NCBI GenBank assembly: GCA_945878725.1
Contig: CAMCTY010000006.1
Span: forward strand, 40,780 to 104,779
DNA from: Bifidobacterium breve
Lineage (GTDB): Bacteria > Actinomycetota > Acidimicrobiia > Acidimicrobiales > Acidimicrobilacustridaceae
Reading direction: 5' to 3'
Length of the DNA stretch: 64,000 nucleotides
Shown: positions 10,856 to 19,108 of the stretch, one piece after another
Layout of the letters: each line of letters begins with the position of its first letter
How positions within the stretch are numbered: position 1 is the stretch's first letter
Notes under the pieces: model-generated
Seen by the model: the letters and a program-made list of their open reading frames with translations, nothing else
What the model was told of the DNA's origin: nothing
Databases searched by the model: none
Program-made: the position numbers and the translations under genes

Positions 10856-11923
10856 GTGGGAGACAGTGAAGCCGTTTCCGGCGTTGACGTCGGGAATGTG
10901 ACCGATTGGATGCGAGAACGGGTGCCATCTCTGGTCGCGCCGCTGCGCTTCGATCTCATCACTGGCGGGCTCTCGAACATCAGCTACCGGGTAACGGACG
11001 GAGACGGAACCCGATGGGTGCTTCGTCGCCCGCCTTTGGGACACGTACTCGCCACCGCACACGACATGAGCCGTGAGTTCAGGATCATTGACGCGCTCGC
11101 CCCGACCAATGTCCCGGTCCCCCCACTCGTCGGACTCTGCACCGACGAGTCAGTCAACGGAGCGCCCTTCTACGTCATGGACTTCGTCGACGGTGTGATT
11201 GCTCGGGATACAACTTCCGCTGAGTCACTTTCAATCGAGGCACGACGTCGCTCCGGGGAGTCCCTTGTCGAAGTACTCGCCGCCATTCATGCTGTCGACA
11301 TCGACGCGTGCGGACTCGGCGACCTCGGCCTCAAAGAGGCATACGTCGAACGCCAGATCTCGCGATGGACTCGCCAATGGGAAGCAACTCGCGACGGCGA
11401 CGTGCCCGTCATGGAGGAGCTGTCTGCCCGATTGGCCGCGGCTATCCCCGAACAGGGTCCGGCCACCATCGTTCATGGCGACTATCGCCTCGACAACTGC
11501 ATCCTGGACTCCGACGGATCGGTCGTATCCGTCCTCGACTGGGAACTCTGCACACTCGGAAACCCCCTTGCCGACGTCGGACTAATGCTCGTCTACTGGG
11601 TCGAATCTGGCGACTCGATTCGGTCCGGTCTGCCCGACGGGACAACAGCCGAGGGTTTCGCCACCCGGGCAGAACTTCTCGCCCGATACAGCGAGATCAC
11701 AGGCCGAGATGTGAGCACTATCGGCTACTTCGTCGCCCTCGGATACTGGAAACTTGCCTGCATCCTCCAAGGAGTCATGGTGCGGTTCAGGGCTGGCGCC
11801 ATGGGATCCGAGTCAGCGGGCTCCGACACGTCTCTTGATGACATGTTCGCTACTCAGGTAGTCGCTCTCGGCCAGGCCGGTCTCGCCGCCCTCGACGGCG
11901 AATTAGGTTCGTCACATGGCTGA
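10856..11923 (+). CDS. Phosphotransferase (APH/ACAD10-like kinase fold) family protein
   Basis: 355 aa protein of the aminoglycoside-phosphotransferase-like fold. Seen: LITGGLSNISYRVT and RWVLRRPP (ATP-binding lobe), catalytic loop IVHGDYRLDN (Brenner motif HGD..L.N), and VLDWELCTLGNPLADVG (metal-binding DxE). Best relatives by motif are the ACAD10/11 N-terminal kinase-like proteins that phosphorylate hydroxyacyl-CoAs, common in actinobacteria; the substrate here is unknown. Upstream in-frame starts exist (10799, 10829), but GTG 10856 has a strong AAGGAG site 5 bases away. Its end overlaps the PAC2 gene by 8 bases, so the two are coupled. Confidence 0.8.
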   Translation: MGDSEAVSGVDVGNVTDWMRERVPSLVAPLRFDLITGGLSNISYRVTDGDGTRWVLRRPPLGHVLATAHDMSREFRIIDALAPTNVPVPPLVGLCTDESVNGAPFYVMDFVDGVIARDTTSAESLSIEARRRSGESLVEVLAAIHAVDIDACGLGDLGLKEAYVERQISRWTRQWEATRDGDVPVMEELSARLAAAIPEQGPATIVHGDYRLDNCILDSDGSVVSVLDWELCTLGNPLADVGLMLVYWVESGDSIRSGLPDGTTAEGFATRAELLARYSEITGRDVSTIGYFVALGYWKLACILQGVMVRFRAGAMGSESAGSDTSLDDMFATQVVALGQAGLAALDGELGSSHG

Positions 11924-12773
11924 GATGTACGACCTCATTGAGAGTCCCGAACTCGAATCCCCCACGTTGATCCTCGGACTCGACGGGTGGATCGACGCGG
12001 GCTTCGCTGCCGCCAATGCTCTCGGCACGATTCTTGAGGACCTCGACACGATGACCGTCGCTGTTTTCGACACCGATGCTCTTCTCGATCATCGCTCCCG
12101 GCGGCCAGTCATGCATCTACTTGACGGCATAAACACTGGGCTTACGTGGCCATCGATCGAACTCCGAGCGGGTGCCGATGCGGATGGCCGTGACGTTCTC
12201 TTTCTTGTCGGCGCCGAACCCGATCACCGTTGGCGTTCGTTCTCCGAAGCCGTCGTGAATCTCGCTCACCATTTCGGGGCCGACACGGTTCTCGGGCTTG
12301 GCGCGTATCCCGCACCAAGCCCGCACACACGACCAACACGAATTGTCGCCACGGCCACCGATCCGGATATGGCTCATCGCATCGGAAGTGTCGGCGGACG
12401 GGTCGACGTCCCCGCCGGTGTTCATGCTGCGATCGAGCGGCACAGCGCCGATGAAGGTATTCCCGCCACCGGACTGTGGGCCCAGGTTCCCCATTACGCC
12501 GCAGGTATGCCCTATCCCGACGGAGCCCTCGCCCTTATCGAGGGTCTGCGCACCTACAGAGGCTTGCAGTTCCCGCTCGGATCATTGGTCGAAGATTCCC
12601 GCTCTACCCGGGCCCGTCTCGACGAACTCGTGTCCAACAGCGAAGAGCACATCGCAATGGTCCGCCAACTTGAGCAACAGTCCGATGCGATGGGCAATGC
12701 CAACAACGAACCGCTACCGACTGGCGACGACCTCGCCGCCGAACTTGAACAGTTCCTGCGAGATCAGGAGTGA
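11916..12773 (+). CDS. PAC2 family protein
   Basis: 285 aa. Seen: N-terminal ESPTLILGLDGWIDAGFAAANAL, then DTDALLDHRSRRPVMHL, LFLVGAEPDHRW, and VLGLGAYPAPSPHTRP, the standard set for the actinobacterial PAC2 (proteasome assembly chaperone 2) family, followed by a charged helical C-terminus with DELVSNSEEHIAMVRQLEQ that probably forms a coiled coil. The family fold resembles eukaryotic proteasome assembly chaperones, but the bacterial role is not established. It overlaps the kinase-like gene upstream by 8 bases. ATG 11925 is an alternative start. No proteasome genes are visible in the window. Confidence 0.82.
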   Translation: MAEMYDLIESPELESPTLILGLDGWIDAGFAAANALGTILEDLDTMTVAVFDTDALLDHRSRRPVMHLLDGINTGLTWPSIELRAGADADGRDVLFLVGAEPDHRWRSFSEAVVNLAHHFGADTVLGLGAYPAPSPHTRPTRIVATATDPDMAHRIGSVGGRVDVPAGVHAAIERHSADEGIPATGLWAQVPHYAAGMPYPDGALALIEGLRTYRGLQFPLGSLVEDSRSTRARLDELVSNSEEHIAMVRQLEQQSDAMGNANNEPLPTGDDLAAELEQFLRDQE

Positions 12774-12785
12774 ATCAGGTCGGCG

Positions 12786-15257
12786 TCAGCCGGCGACGAT
12801 GTTCACGAGTGCAGGAGGCCGAACGATGATCTTCCGTGGCGGCACGCCACCCAGATGGGCCTGAACCTTTTCGCTGGCCAATGCGAGCGCTTCGGCTGTC
12901 GCCTCGTCGATTGACGCATCAACATCAATCCGGTCTCGAACTTTCCCGTTCACTTGAACGATCATCGTGACCGAATCGAATGCGACCAACGACATGTCGG
13001 CGACGGGCCACGACTGTTCGTGAACATGCGTGCCGTGTCGGGACTCCCACATCTCGGCGGTGATGTGCGGAGCCATCGGGGCCAGCAACAGCATCAGTGA
13101 GTCGAGCGCAAAGTCGAGCGTCTGCTTACGTGTGCCCTCTGGCGCTTGTGCATACCGATAGAGATCGTTCGTGAATTCCATGAACGCCGCAACCGCAGTG
13201 TTGTAGGACCAACGTTCGTAATCGTCAGAGACCTTCGCGATGAGTCGATGCGTCGAGCGCTCGATGTCGACATCGGCGACAACGGGATCCCGATCGATAG
13301 GAGCTTGGCCGATCTCGCCATTCGAGAGGCGCCAGACACGGTTCAAGAATCGCGAGCAGCCGTCGATGCCGACTCCCTCCCAGTCGATGTCGTCCTGCGG
13401 CGGCCCGACAAAAAGGTGGGCAAGGCGCAGAGCGTCGGCACCATCGGTGTCGAGGATTTCCTCGGGCGCAACGAGATTGCCCTTCGACTTCGACATCTTG
13501 TCGCCGTCGAGCCGGATCATTCCCTGGGTGAAGAGTCTCGTAAACGGTTCGCGAAGTTCCTTCGGCGCAACGCCGAGATCAGAAAGCGCCTTCGTGAAGA
13601 ACCGCGCGTACATCAGATGGAGAATCGCGTGTTCGACACCGCCGATGTACTGATCGACCGGCATCCACGCGTTGACTGCCTCCGTCGAGAACGGAGCATC
13701 GTTGTTCCACGGCTCGCAGAATCGCAGGTAGTACCACGAAGAATCGACGAAGGTGTCCATCGTGTCGGTCTCTCGGATGGCGGGGCCGCTACACGTCGGA
13801 CATGTGGTGTGCTGAAAATCCGGGTGTGACTGCAACGGCGATTCGCCCGTCGGAAGGAACTCGACATCGTCGGGAGCCAGCACCGGAAGATCCTCGGTAG
13901 GTACAGGAACCATCCCGCAAACATCACAGTTGATTACCGGAATCGGACAGCCCCAGAAACGCTGGCGACTTACGAGCCAATCGCGCAGTCGGAAGTTGAC
14001 CTTCCCTTCGCCCACGTCTTCGCGCTCAAGAAACTCGATCGCAGCGGCGATTCCGTCGACCTTGCCCATGCCGTCGAGCCACTCACTATTTATATGCAGT
14101 CCGTCGCCGGTGAATGCCTCGCCGTCGAATCCTTCCGGCGGAGCGATTGTGCGGACAATCGGGAGGTTATGGGCGATCGCGAAATCCCAGTCGCGTTGAT
14201 CTTCGGCCGGGACGGCCATGATTGCGCCGGTTCCGTATCCCATCAGTACGTAATCAGCGAGATACACCGGAACTGGCTTCTGCGTGAACGGATTCCGGAC
14301 GTAGGCACCAGTGAAAATGCCGCGCTTGTCGAGAGAACCATCTGACGACACGCGTTCGACGTCGCTCGACTTGCGCGCTGTGGCCACGAACGCCTCAACG
14401 TCGCCGCGCTGCGTGTCGGAGACAATCTTCGAGACCATCGGATGTTCAGGAGCCATAACCGAATACGTCATGCCGAAACTCGTATCGGGACGAGTCGTGA
14501 ACACCCTGATCGAGAGCCCATCAGCATGCGGATTGCCATCAGCATCGGTGACGGCCATGTCGAACTCGGCACCCTCGGAGCGACCGATCCAGTTCCGCTG
14601 CATCGTCTTGACCCGTTCGGGCCAGTCCAGTCCATCGAGATCGTCTAACAGTTGCTGCGCGTAGTCGGTGATCTTGAAGAACCACTGCTCGAGATCGCGC
14701 TTCTCAACGAGATCGCCTGAACGGTCACAAGAACCGTCGGCATTGACCTGCTCGTTCGCCAGAACGGTCTGACACCCTGGGCACCAGTTGACCGGTGCGT
14801 TGCGGCGATACGCCAAGCCGGCTTCAAGGAACTTTAGAAAGATCCATTGCGTCCACCGCTGGTACTCGGGACTGTGACTCGTCACCTGACGTCGCCAGTC
14901 GTAGACCGCTCCGATCCGCAGAATCGAACTGCGGAGTTGTTCGATCCGCTCGTCGGTGAATTCGCGCGGATGACGACCGGTCTTGATTGCCGCGTTCTCC
15001 GCCGGCAAACCGAAACTGTCGAAACCCATCGGGCTTAGAACCGCATAGCCATTCATCGTTCGGTACCGAACGATGAGATCACCGAATGTGTAATTACGAA
15101 CATGGCCCATATGTGCCGCGCCGCTTGGGTATGGATACATGCACAACGTGTACCAATGAGGGCGAGGATCGTCATTGTCGACCTCGTAGGTGCCGCGGTC
15201 AGCCCACAGTTTCTGCCACTTTGCTTCGATTACCTGCGGATCGTAGCCATCAGCCAT
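12786..15257 (-). CDS. leuS: Leucyl-tRNA synthetase
   Basis: 823 aa class Ia enzyme that charges tRNA-Leu. Seen: HIGH-type motif as HMGH in [16 protein letters not shown], zinc-ribbon-like [13 protein letters not shown], the CP1 editing domain with TTRPDTSFG and D-rich [13 protein letters not shown], tryptophan-rich WCEPW-like segment RFCEPWNND, and KMSKS in [10 protein letters not shown]-terminal anticodon-binding domain ending in [12 protein letters not shown]. The frame is open to 15341, but homology begins at ATG 15257 ([15 protein letters not shown]) and TACGAT lies exactly 7 bases upstream (leaderless type). It converges on the PAC2 gene with 12 bp between stops. Confidence 0.97.
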   Translation of the reverse strand: MADGYDPQVIEAKWQKLWADRGTYEVDNDDPRPHWYTLCMYPYPSGAAHMGHVRNYTFGDLIVRYRTMNGYAVLSPMGFDSFGLPAENAAIKTGRHPREFTDERIEQLRSSILRIGAVYDWRRQVTSHSPEYQRWTQWIFLKFLEAGLAYRRNAPVNWCPGCQTVLANEQVNADGSCDRSGDLVEKRDLEQWFFKITDYAQQLLDDLDGLDWPERVKTMQRNWIGRSEGAEFDMAVTDADGNPHADGLSIRVFTTRPDTSFGMTYSVMAPEHPMVSKIVSDTQRGDVEAFVATARKSSDVERVSSDGSLDKRGIFTGAYVRNPFTQKPVPVYLADYVLMGYGTGAIMAVPAEDQRDWDFAIAHNLPIVRTIAPPEGFDGEAFTGDGLHINSEWLDGMGKVDGIAAAIEFLEREDVGEGKVNFRLRDWLVSRQRFWGCPIPVINCDVCGMVPVPTEDLPVLAPDDVEFLPTGESPLQSHPDFQHTTCPTCSGPAIRETDTMDTFVDSSWYYLRFCEPWNNDAPFSTEAVNAWMPVDQYIGGVEHAILHLMYARFFTKALSDLGVAPKELREPFTRLFTQGMIRLDGDKMSKSKGNLVAPEEILDTDGADALRLAHLFVGPPQDDIDWEGVGIDGCSRFLNRVWRLSNGEIGQAPIDRDPVVADVDIERSTHRLIAKVSDDYERWSYNTAVAAFMEFTNDLYRYAQAPEGTRKQTLDFALDSLMLLLAPMAPHITAEMWESRHGTHVHEQSWPVADMSLVAFDSVTMIVQVNGKVRDRIDVDASIDEATAEALALASEKVQAHLGGVPPRKIIVRPPALVNIVAG

Positions 15258-15264
15258 AGCGAGA

Positions 15265-15270
15265 ATCGTA
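15265..15270 (-). promoter_or_regulatory. -10 box for leuS (leaderless type)
   Basis: TACGAT on the minus strand, 7 bases before ATG 15257. It supports a transcript beginning at the start codon, without a T-box or other leader. Confidence 0.5.
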
Positions 15271-15329
15271 GGCGACGCACTCCGAGGCTCCTGCGTGATC
15301 GCTTGCCGTGCCGAGGCTCGAGCAGGATT

Positions 15330-15357
15330 TTGACCACTCATTGCGGGACGGTACAGT
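15330..15357 (+). promoter_or_regulatory. Sigma-70 promoter for tRNA-Ala
   Basis: TTGACC (15330-15335) and TACAGT (15352-15357) with a 16-bp spacer. The tRNA begins 13 bp after the -10 box. This is the clearest two-box promoter I found. Confidence 0.7.
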
Positions 15358-15370
15358 CACAAGTTCTTAC

Positions 15371-15443
15371 GGGGCTTTAGCTCAGTTGGTAGAGCGCTTC
15401 CATGGCATGGAAGAGGCCAGGAGTTCGATTCTCCTAAGCTCCA
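15371..15443 (+). tRNA. tRNA-Ala (anticodon GGC)
   Basis: 73 nt without an encoded CCA. Acceptor GGGGCTT pairs with AAGCTCC; the D arm, the anticodon stem CTTCC/GGAAG with loop ATGGCAT and the T arm AGGAG/CTCCT with loop TTCGATT all fold. The anticodon GGC reads GCC/GCU. Confidence 0.97.
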
Positions 15444-15495
15444 CGTAAGCGTTCTCCGGGTAGAAACTCCGACAGCGCAACTTAGAAGTTCGGCG

Positions 15496-15570
15496 GCGCA
15501 GGAACAGACCGCGCAGAATCAGACAGCGCAGGATCAGACAGCGCAGAATCAGACAGCGCAGAATCAGATC
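15496..15570. repeat. Five tandem 15-bp repeats between tRNA-Ala and rsfS
   Basis: Five head-to-tail units of 15 bp. Units 2 and 4 are identical (GCGCAGAATCAGACA); unit 3 differs at one base, unit 5 at its last two, unit 1 at four. The last unit runs over the rsfS stop codon (15564-15566). Read on the minus strand the array keeps a five-codon repeat in every frame, but no gene there is supported. Confidence 0.9.
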
Positions 15571-15956
15571 TCGGATTCTTTCCAGTCGATGACCGGTACG
15601 TCGCGCCACAGCCGCTCAATGTCGTAGAAGTCCCGGGTCTCTTTGAGCAGCACGTGGACGATGAAATCTCCGTAATCGAGCAGCACCCACTGCATCGAGT
15701 CAAGGCCCTCGATCCGAATGGGCTTGGGCCCGCCGGCAGCCGCGACTTCCTCTTCGATAAACGACGCAAGCGCCCTCACCTGGCGCGTATTCGAACCACC
15801 AGTAATCACGAACCAGCCGGTGATTGACAGGACGTCGCCGACGTCGAGAACCACAGTCTCTTCGTCGGTCTTCGAATCAGCCGCGCGTGCGGCCTGAATG
15901 ACCCACTGCAGAGAATCGGTTGTCGGGACTTTCACATCAGCCACTCTGGCCACCAT
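15564..15956 (-). CDS. rsfS: Ribosomal silencing factor RsfS
   Basis: 130 aa, normal size. RsfS (Iojap/DUF143) binds uL14 on the 50S subunit and blocks joining with 30S during starvation. Seen: AARAADSKTDEETVVLDVGDVLSITGWFVI, then SNTRQVRALASFIEEEV, LDSMQWVLLDYGDFIVHVL and FYDIERLWRDVPVIDW, all family blocks. ATG 15956 overlaps the lytR-like gene by 20 bases; GTG 15953 or 15944 are alternatives and no ribosome site decides. It is the last gene of nadD-lytR-rsfS, the conserved actinobacterial order. Its stop lies inside the tandem repeat array. Confidence 0.93.
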   Translation of the reverse strand: MVARVADVKVPTTDSLQWVIQAARAADSKTDEETVVLDVGDVLSITGWFVITGGSNTRQVRALASFIEEEVAAAGGPKPIRIEGLDSMQWVLLDYGDFIVHVLLKETRDFYDIERLWRDVPVIDWKESEI

Positions 15957-17334
15957 TCGTTGTCGAGGTTGCGGTGCCAGCCGATGATGGGCCAACCATG
16001 TTCAAATAATCGTCACCGAGGATCACTGTCAGATCAGTGGCGGAGTTCGTTTGCGTACTTTCCACGATCTCGCCGACACCAAGAGCATCGCGCATCTTCA
16101 ACGCTGCGTCCTTCGACACCGCTTCGTAGTAGATGAACTCGGTGGTTTCCGCGCCAAACGAACGCGCATTGCCGATGACGTCGATCTGGCCTCCGGCAGC
16201 AGCCAAAACAGTTGCCGCCCCGATCCCATCACCAAGTTGGCCTGTCCCATCAAGCACCCTCAAACGAGGACGGCTTCCGGGGGCACCTTCGGGGAACGGG
16301 ACAATTGCTGCGACCGAATCAGCGACCGCGTCAGGTATCGGCGCATATCGGACACCGCCGGTGGCCCCGGCCGGGAGAGTCGTAACCGGGAGAGTCTGGA
16401 ACGTGACTCGCCCAGCGCCGAGTGCGACGACGATCCGCCCGAGACCTTCTTCAGACGAGATCGGCACGACTCCAGCGCCACCGCCAGCACCTATCTCTGC
16501 GAGCCAGCCCTTCCAGAACGCCTGTTGCCGCACAAGCCTGCTCAGGTCTGACTCGTTGCGACCCTTCGCCGACAAATACGGCCACACCTGCGATGCGTCG
16601 AGTTCAAGAGTGCCCCGAGCAAAGACGACAGAGCCGGACGCGTCAGACACTGGGTCGGGATTGTTCACCGTCACCGGTGCCACGGGACCGACCAGCGTGG
16701 CCCACTGTGTGCTCGAAACGATTTCGACTTCGGTGAACGAAAGATTGAGAATCCGACCGGTGGCCTGACTCAGCGCATCAAGTCCGGAGGAATCGAACAC
16801 CGTGCGAAGCGTTGACGGCGCGACCGGATCTGCGACAACCGTGTCGGCCGGAACCGAAAGCACGCCACCGATCCCGTCAGAGGTCAGCGCCAAAAGAGCC
16901 AATGAGTCGAGCTTTCCGCTCGGATCAACTGACACGATCAGAGCGGTGGGCGTCTTCACAACTGCCGCTTCGTAACCGGGTGCACTTGGGTCGCTCACTC
17001 GACGGATGAGCTCGCCATCGCTGCTTGTGAGGATCACCTGTAGCCCTGTCCAGACGAGCAACGGAACGAGCAACGTGAGAGCAGCGAGTGACGCTGGGTA
17101 TCCGATTCGCCACCAACGCGAACGAGTCCCGGCGCCTGAGCCAGTATCAATGCCTTGGGCCACACCGGCGCCGGCTGCCGAATCGACGTTGACATGCGCC
17201 GCGACATTCTGAACCGGTTCGGAACCGTTGACTGGATCTGGGCCTGATGAAGAACCGGAAAGAAGCGCCGCAACGTCGAAATCGGCAGCGTCGATACCTT
17301 TCTTAGGCGGGAGCGGAGGTGTGGGCGTCGTCAT
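15937..17334 (-). CDS. LytR-CpsA-Psr-like membrane protein with LytR_C domain, degenerate catalytic part
   Basis: 465 aa. Order: Pro/Gly-rich cytoplasmic N-terminus (1-75); one membrane helix (SLAALTLLVPLLVWTGLQVIL, about 81-101); a part with the outline of the LCP fold (ALIVSVDPSGKLDSLALLAL, GVLSVPADT); and a C-terminal LytR_C domain (RPRLRVLDGTGQLGDGIGAATVLAAAGGQIDVIGNA). In active LCP ligases the conserved motif is S-I/V-P-R-D-T; here Arg is Ala, so the pyrophosphate-binding Arg is missing. LCP enzymes attach teichoic acids or arabinogalactan to peptidoglycan; this one is probably a non-catalytic envelope protein. Its start overlaps the nadD stop (ATGA). Confidence 0.75.
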   Translation of the reverse strand: MTTPTPPLPPKKGIDAADFDVAALLSGSSSGPDPVNGSEPVQNVAAHVNVDSAAGAGVAQGIDTGSGAGTRSRWWRIGYPASLAALTLLVPLLVWTGLQVILTSSDGELIRRVSDPSAPGYEAAVVKTPTALIVSVDPSGKLDSLALLALTSDGIGGVLSVPADTVVADPVAPSTLRTVFDSSGLDALSQATGRILNLSFTEVEIVSSTQWATLVGPVAPVTVNNPDPVSDASGSVVFARGTLELDASQVWPYLSAKGRNESDLSRLVRQQAFWKGWLAEIGAGGGAGVVPISSEEGLGRIVVALGAGRVTFQTLPVTTLPAGATGGVRYAPIPDAVADSVAAIVPFPEGAPGSRPRLRVLDGTGQLGDGIGAATVLAAAGGQIDVIGNARSFGAETTEFIYYEAVSKDAALKMRDALGVGEIVESTQTNSATDLTVILGDDYLNMVGPSSAGTATSTTNGGQSG

Positions 17335-17933
17335 GAGTCGGCCAAACCGTACAACCGACGCTCAGCGATACAGGTCGCGACGGCGGGCGGGATGAGGAAG
17401 TCCAAAGGACGACCTTCGACAACTCTCGAACGCAGATCGGTCGAGGAAACCTCGACCCTGGGGATCTCGACCCGTTCCAACGGCCATCGCTCGGGTGGAT
17501 CACCGGCTTGCACCCCCGGTCGATCTACAAGCACCAGCGTGGCGAGGTCCGCCAGCTCTTCCCATCGCTCCCATGTGTGCAATGCGCCGGCAGCGTCGGC
17601 GCCGACGATGAGAAACAAATCTGCATCAGGTTGACCAGACCGAAGCGCCTCGAGTGTCTCGACGGAGAATGAGGGTCCACCGCGCACGATCTCCAGATCG
17701 GAAGCTTCGATGCCGGGGAGGTCAGCAACAGCCGCCTGAACCATCGCCAGTCTGTCCTCGGCCGGGCTGATCTCCCGGGTCCCGAGCTTCTGCCATGGCT
17801 CGTTGGTCACCACAAGAAGCACACGATCGAGATTCAAGGCCGAACGGACGTTGACCGCGGCAAGAAGATGACCGATATGAGGCGGATCGAAGGTTCCCCC
17901 CAATACGCCGATTCGTTCCCGGGTCCCTGACAT
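17331..17933 (-). CDS. nadD: Nicotinate-mononucleotide adenylyltransferase
   Basis: 200 aa; makes NaAD from NaMN and ATP in NAD synthesis. Seen: nucleotidyltransferase motif GGTFDPPHIGHL (residues about 10-21), NEPWQKLGTREISPAEDRLAM, and the C-terminal PRVEVSSTDLRSRVVEGRPLDFLIPPAV with the ISSTxxR-type motif. The frame is open to 17978, but ATG 17933 gives the usual short beginning and TAGACT lies 8 bases upstream. It is first in the nadD-lytR-rsfS operon and overlaps the next gene by four bases. Confidence 0.95.
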   Translation of the reverse strand: MSGTRERIGVLGGTFDPPHIGHLLAAVNVRSALNLDRVLLVVTNEPWQKLGTREISPAEDRLAMVQAAVADLPGIEASDLEIVRGGPSFSVETLEALRSGQPDADLFLIVGADAAGALHTWERWEELADLATLVLVDRPGVQAGDPPERWPLERVEIPRVEVSSTDLRSRVVEGRPLDFLIPPAVATCIAERRLYGLADS

Positions 17934-18214
17934 CGAACGAGAGTCTACGGTCGCTTTAGTTTGCTGATCGGATGGCACACGGACAGAGAACTCTGCCCGA
18001 ACACTCGGAATTGCACCGGCTGGTGACCCATGTCACCGTGGTGAAAGGGAACAATTCGTCCCCTTCGTGCGGTTCTACCAGTGTCGCAAGTAAATGCCCG
18101 GTGGTGACACCAATGACCCTCGACTCATGTTGGAGGTCATCGGAACCCTCCATACCGGGCTAATCCGCCCGAGGGTGTGCGACAAACCCCCCAGCAGACA
18201 ACGAGTAAACGATC
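17934..18214. other. Regulatory intergenic region nadD / sigma factor gene
   Basis: 281 bp with the nadD -10 box at its left end. On the sigma-factor side it carries a perfect inverted repeat GGTGAC-CCAT-GTCACC (18022-18037), a related palindrome TGGTG-A-CACCA (18102-18112), and an interrupted hairpin ACCCT...CGGGC-TAATCC-GCCCG-AGGGT (about 18145-18175) shortly before the ATG. No small gene is convincing. The repeats are candidate operators or a 5'-leader structure. Confidence 0.4.
17942..17947 (-). promoter_or_regulatory. -10 box for nadD (leaderless type)
   Basis: TAGACT on the minus strand with 8 bases to ATG 17933, giving at most one or two leader bases. Confidence 0.45.
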
Positions 18215-19045
18215 ATGAGTGATTCAGTCGGTCAGTACCTGAACGAAATCGGACTTGTTCCGCTTCTCACAGCCCTTGAAGAGCGAGAACTCTCGCAGAT
18301 CATCGAAAAGGGCCGTGAAGCCTCACTCCGCATTGAGAACGGCGAGCGCACCGTCATGCTCAAGAGCGATGTGCGTGCGGCTGCGGCAGCGAAGGACCGG
18401 TTTATCCGCTCCAATCTGCGGCTCGTCGTCAGTGTTGCCCGCCGCTATCCCCTTCCGGCCGGCATGGAACTTCTGGATCTCATTCAAGAGGGCAACATCG
18501 GCCTCGAGCATGCCGTCGACAAGTTCGACTGGCGTAAGGGCTTCAAGTTCTCGACCTACGCAACCTTCTGGATTCGTCAGGCCATCGGTCGAGCGCTCGA
18601 CCAAAAGGGCAGCCTCGTTCGCCTTCCCGGCGATCGGTCGGCCAGCCTGCGTGCCGCCTTGCGCCAGGCCGGAACCGGCGGCGAGGAACTCGACGCCGAA
18701 CATGCCCACTTGCACCGGCTGACGACACCGACATCTCTGGACCGGACAATCGGCGAGGACGATTCGAACGAGCTCATCGACCTCCTGCCCGATTCACTTC
18801 CTGGACCGGAAGAAATCGTCATGGATCGGATCGATTCGGCGATGATCATCGACCTCCTCTCGATCCTCGACGGGCGTGCCCGTCGGGCGGTTGAACAGCG
18901 GTTCGGGCTCGTTGACGGACGGCGTCGGTCCTATCGAGAGGTCGGCGACGAACTTGGCGTGACCGCCGAAGCGGCCCGCCGTCTCGTAAAGCGGGCCGTC
19001 GCGTCGGTGCGGGAGAACGCCGGCGATCGGGTCGACGTCGCCTGA
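18215..19045 (+). CDS. RNA polymerase sigma factor, sigma-70 family (group 2-like)
   Basis: 276 aa. Seen in order: region 1.2 SVGQYLNEIGLVPLLTALEERELSQ; region 2 FIRSNLRLVVSVARRYP, LDLIQEGNIGLEHAVDKFDW and FKFSTYATFWIRQAIGRAL (the -10 recognition helix is nearly that of primary sigma factors); a short region 3; region 4 VEQRFGLVDGRRRSYREVGDELGVTAEAARRLVKRAVASVR for the -35 box. Region 1.1 is absent. The near-consensus region 2 but divergent region 4 suggests an alternative, principal-like factor as in SigB/HrdD types. It is monocistronic, with a long leader region rich in inverted repeats upstream. Confidence 0.9.
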   Translation: MSDSVGQYLNEIGLVPLLTALEERELSQIIEKGREASLRIENGERTVMLKSDVRAAAAAKDRFIRSNLRLVVSVARRYPLPAGMELLDLIQEGNIGLEHAVDKFDWRKGFKFSTYATFWIRQAIGRALDQKGSLVRLPGDRSASLRAALRQAGTGGEELDAEHAHLHRLTTPTSLDRTIGEDDSNELIDLLPDSLPGPEEIVMDRIDSAMIIDLLSILDGRARRAVEQRFGLVDGRRRSYREVGDELGVTAEAARRLVKRAVASVRENAGDRVDVA

Positions 19046-19073
19046 TTTCAGCCCGATCGGCGAAATGGCTTTG

Positions 19074-19099
19074 CGTTCGGACCAGCAGGTCCGGCAACG
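19074..19099 (+). promoter_or_regulatory. Hairpin/dyad directly upstream of DAHP synthase gene
   Basis: CGTTCGGACC (19074-19083), loop AGCA, then GGTCCG-gc-AACG (19088-19099): ten base pairs with a two-base bulge, ending 9 bases before the GTG start. It has no T tract, so it is more likely an operator or leader structure of the aromatic-pathway gene than a terminator for the sigma gene. Confidence 0.45.
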
Positions 19100-19108
19100 T
19101 GGTGCCTT

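Noticed and set aside
15496..15570. CRISPR array
   Set aside because: Units are directly adjacent without spacers and only 15 bp long; no cas genes nearby.
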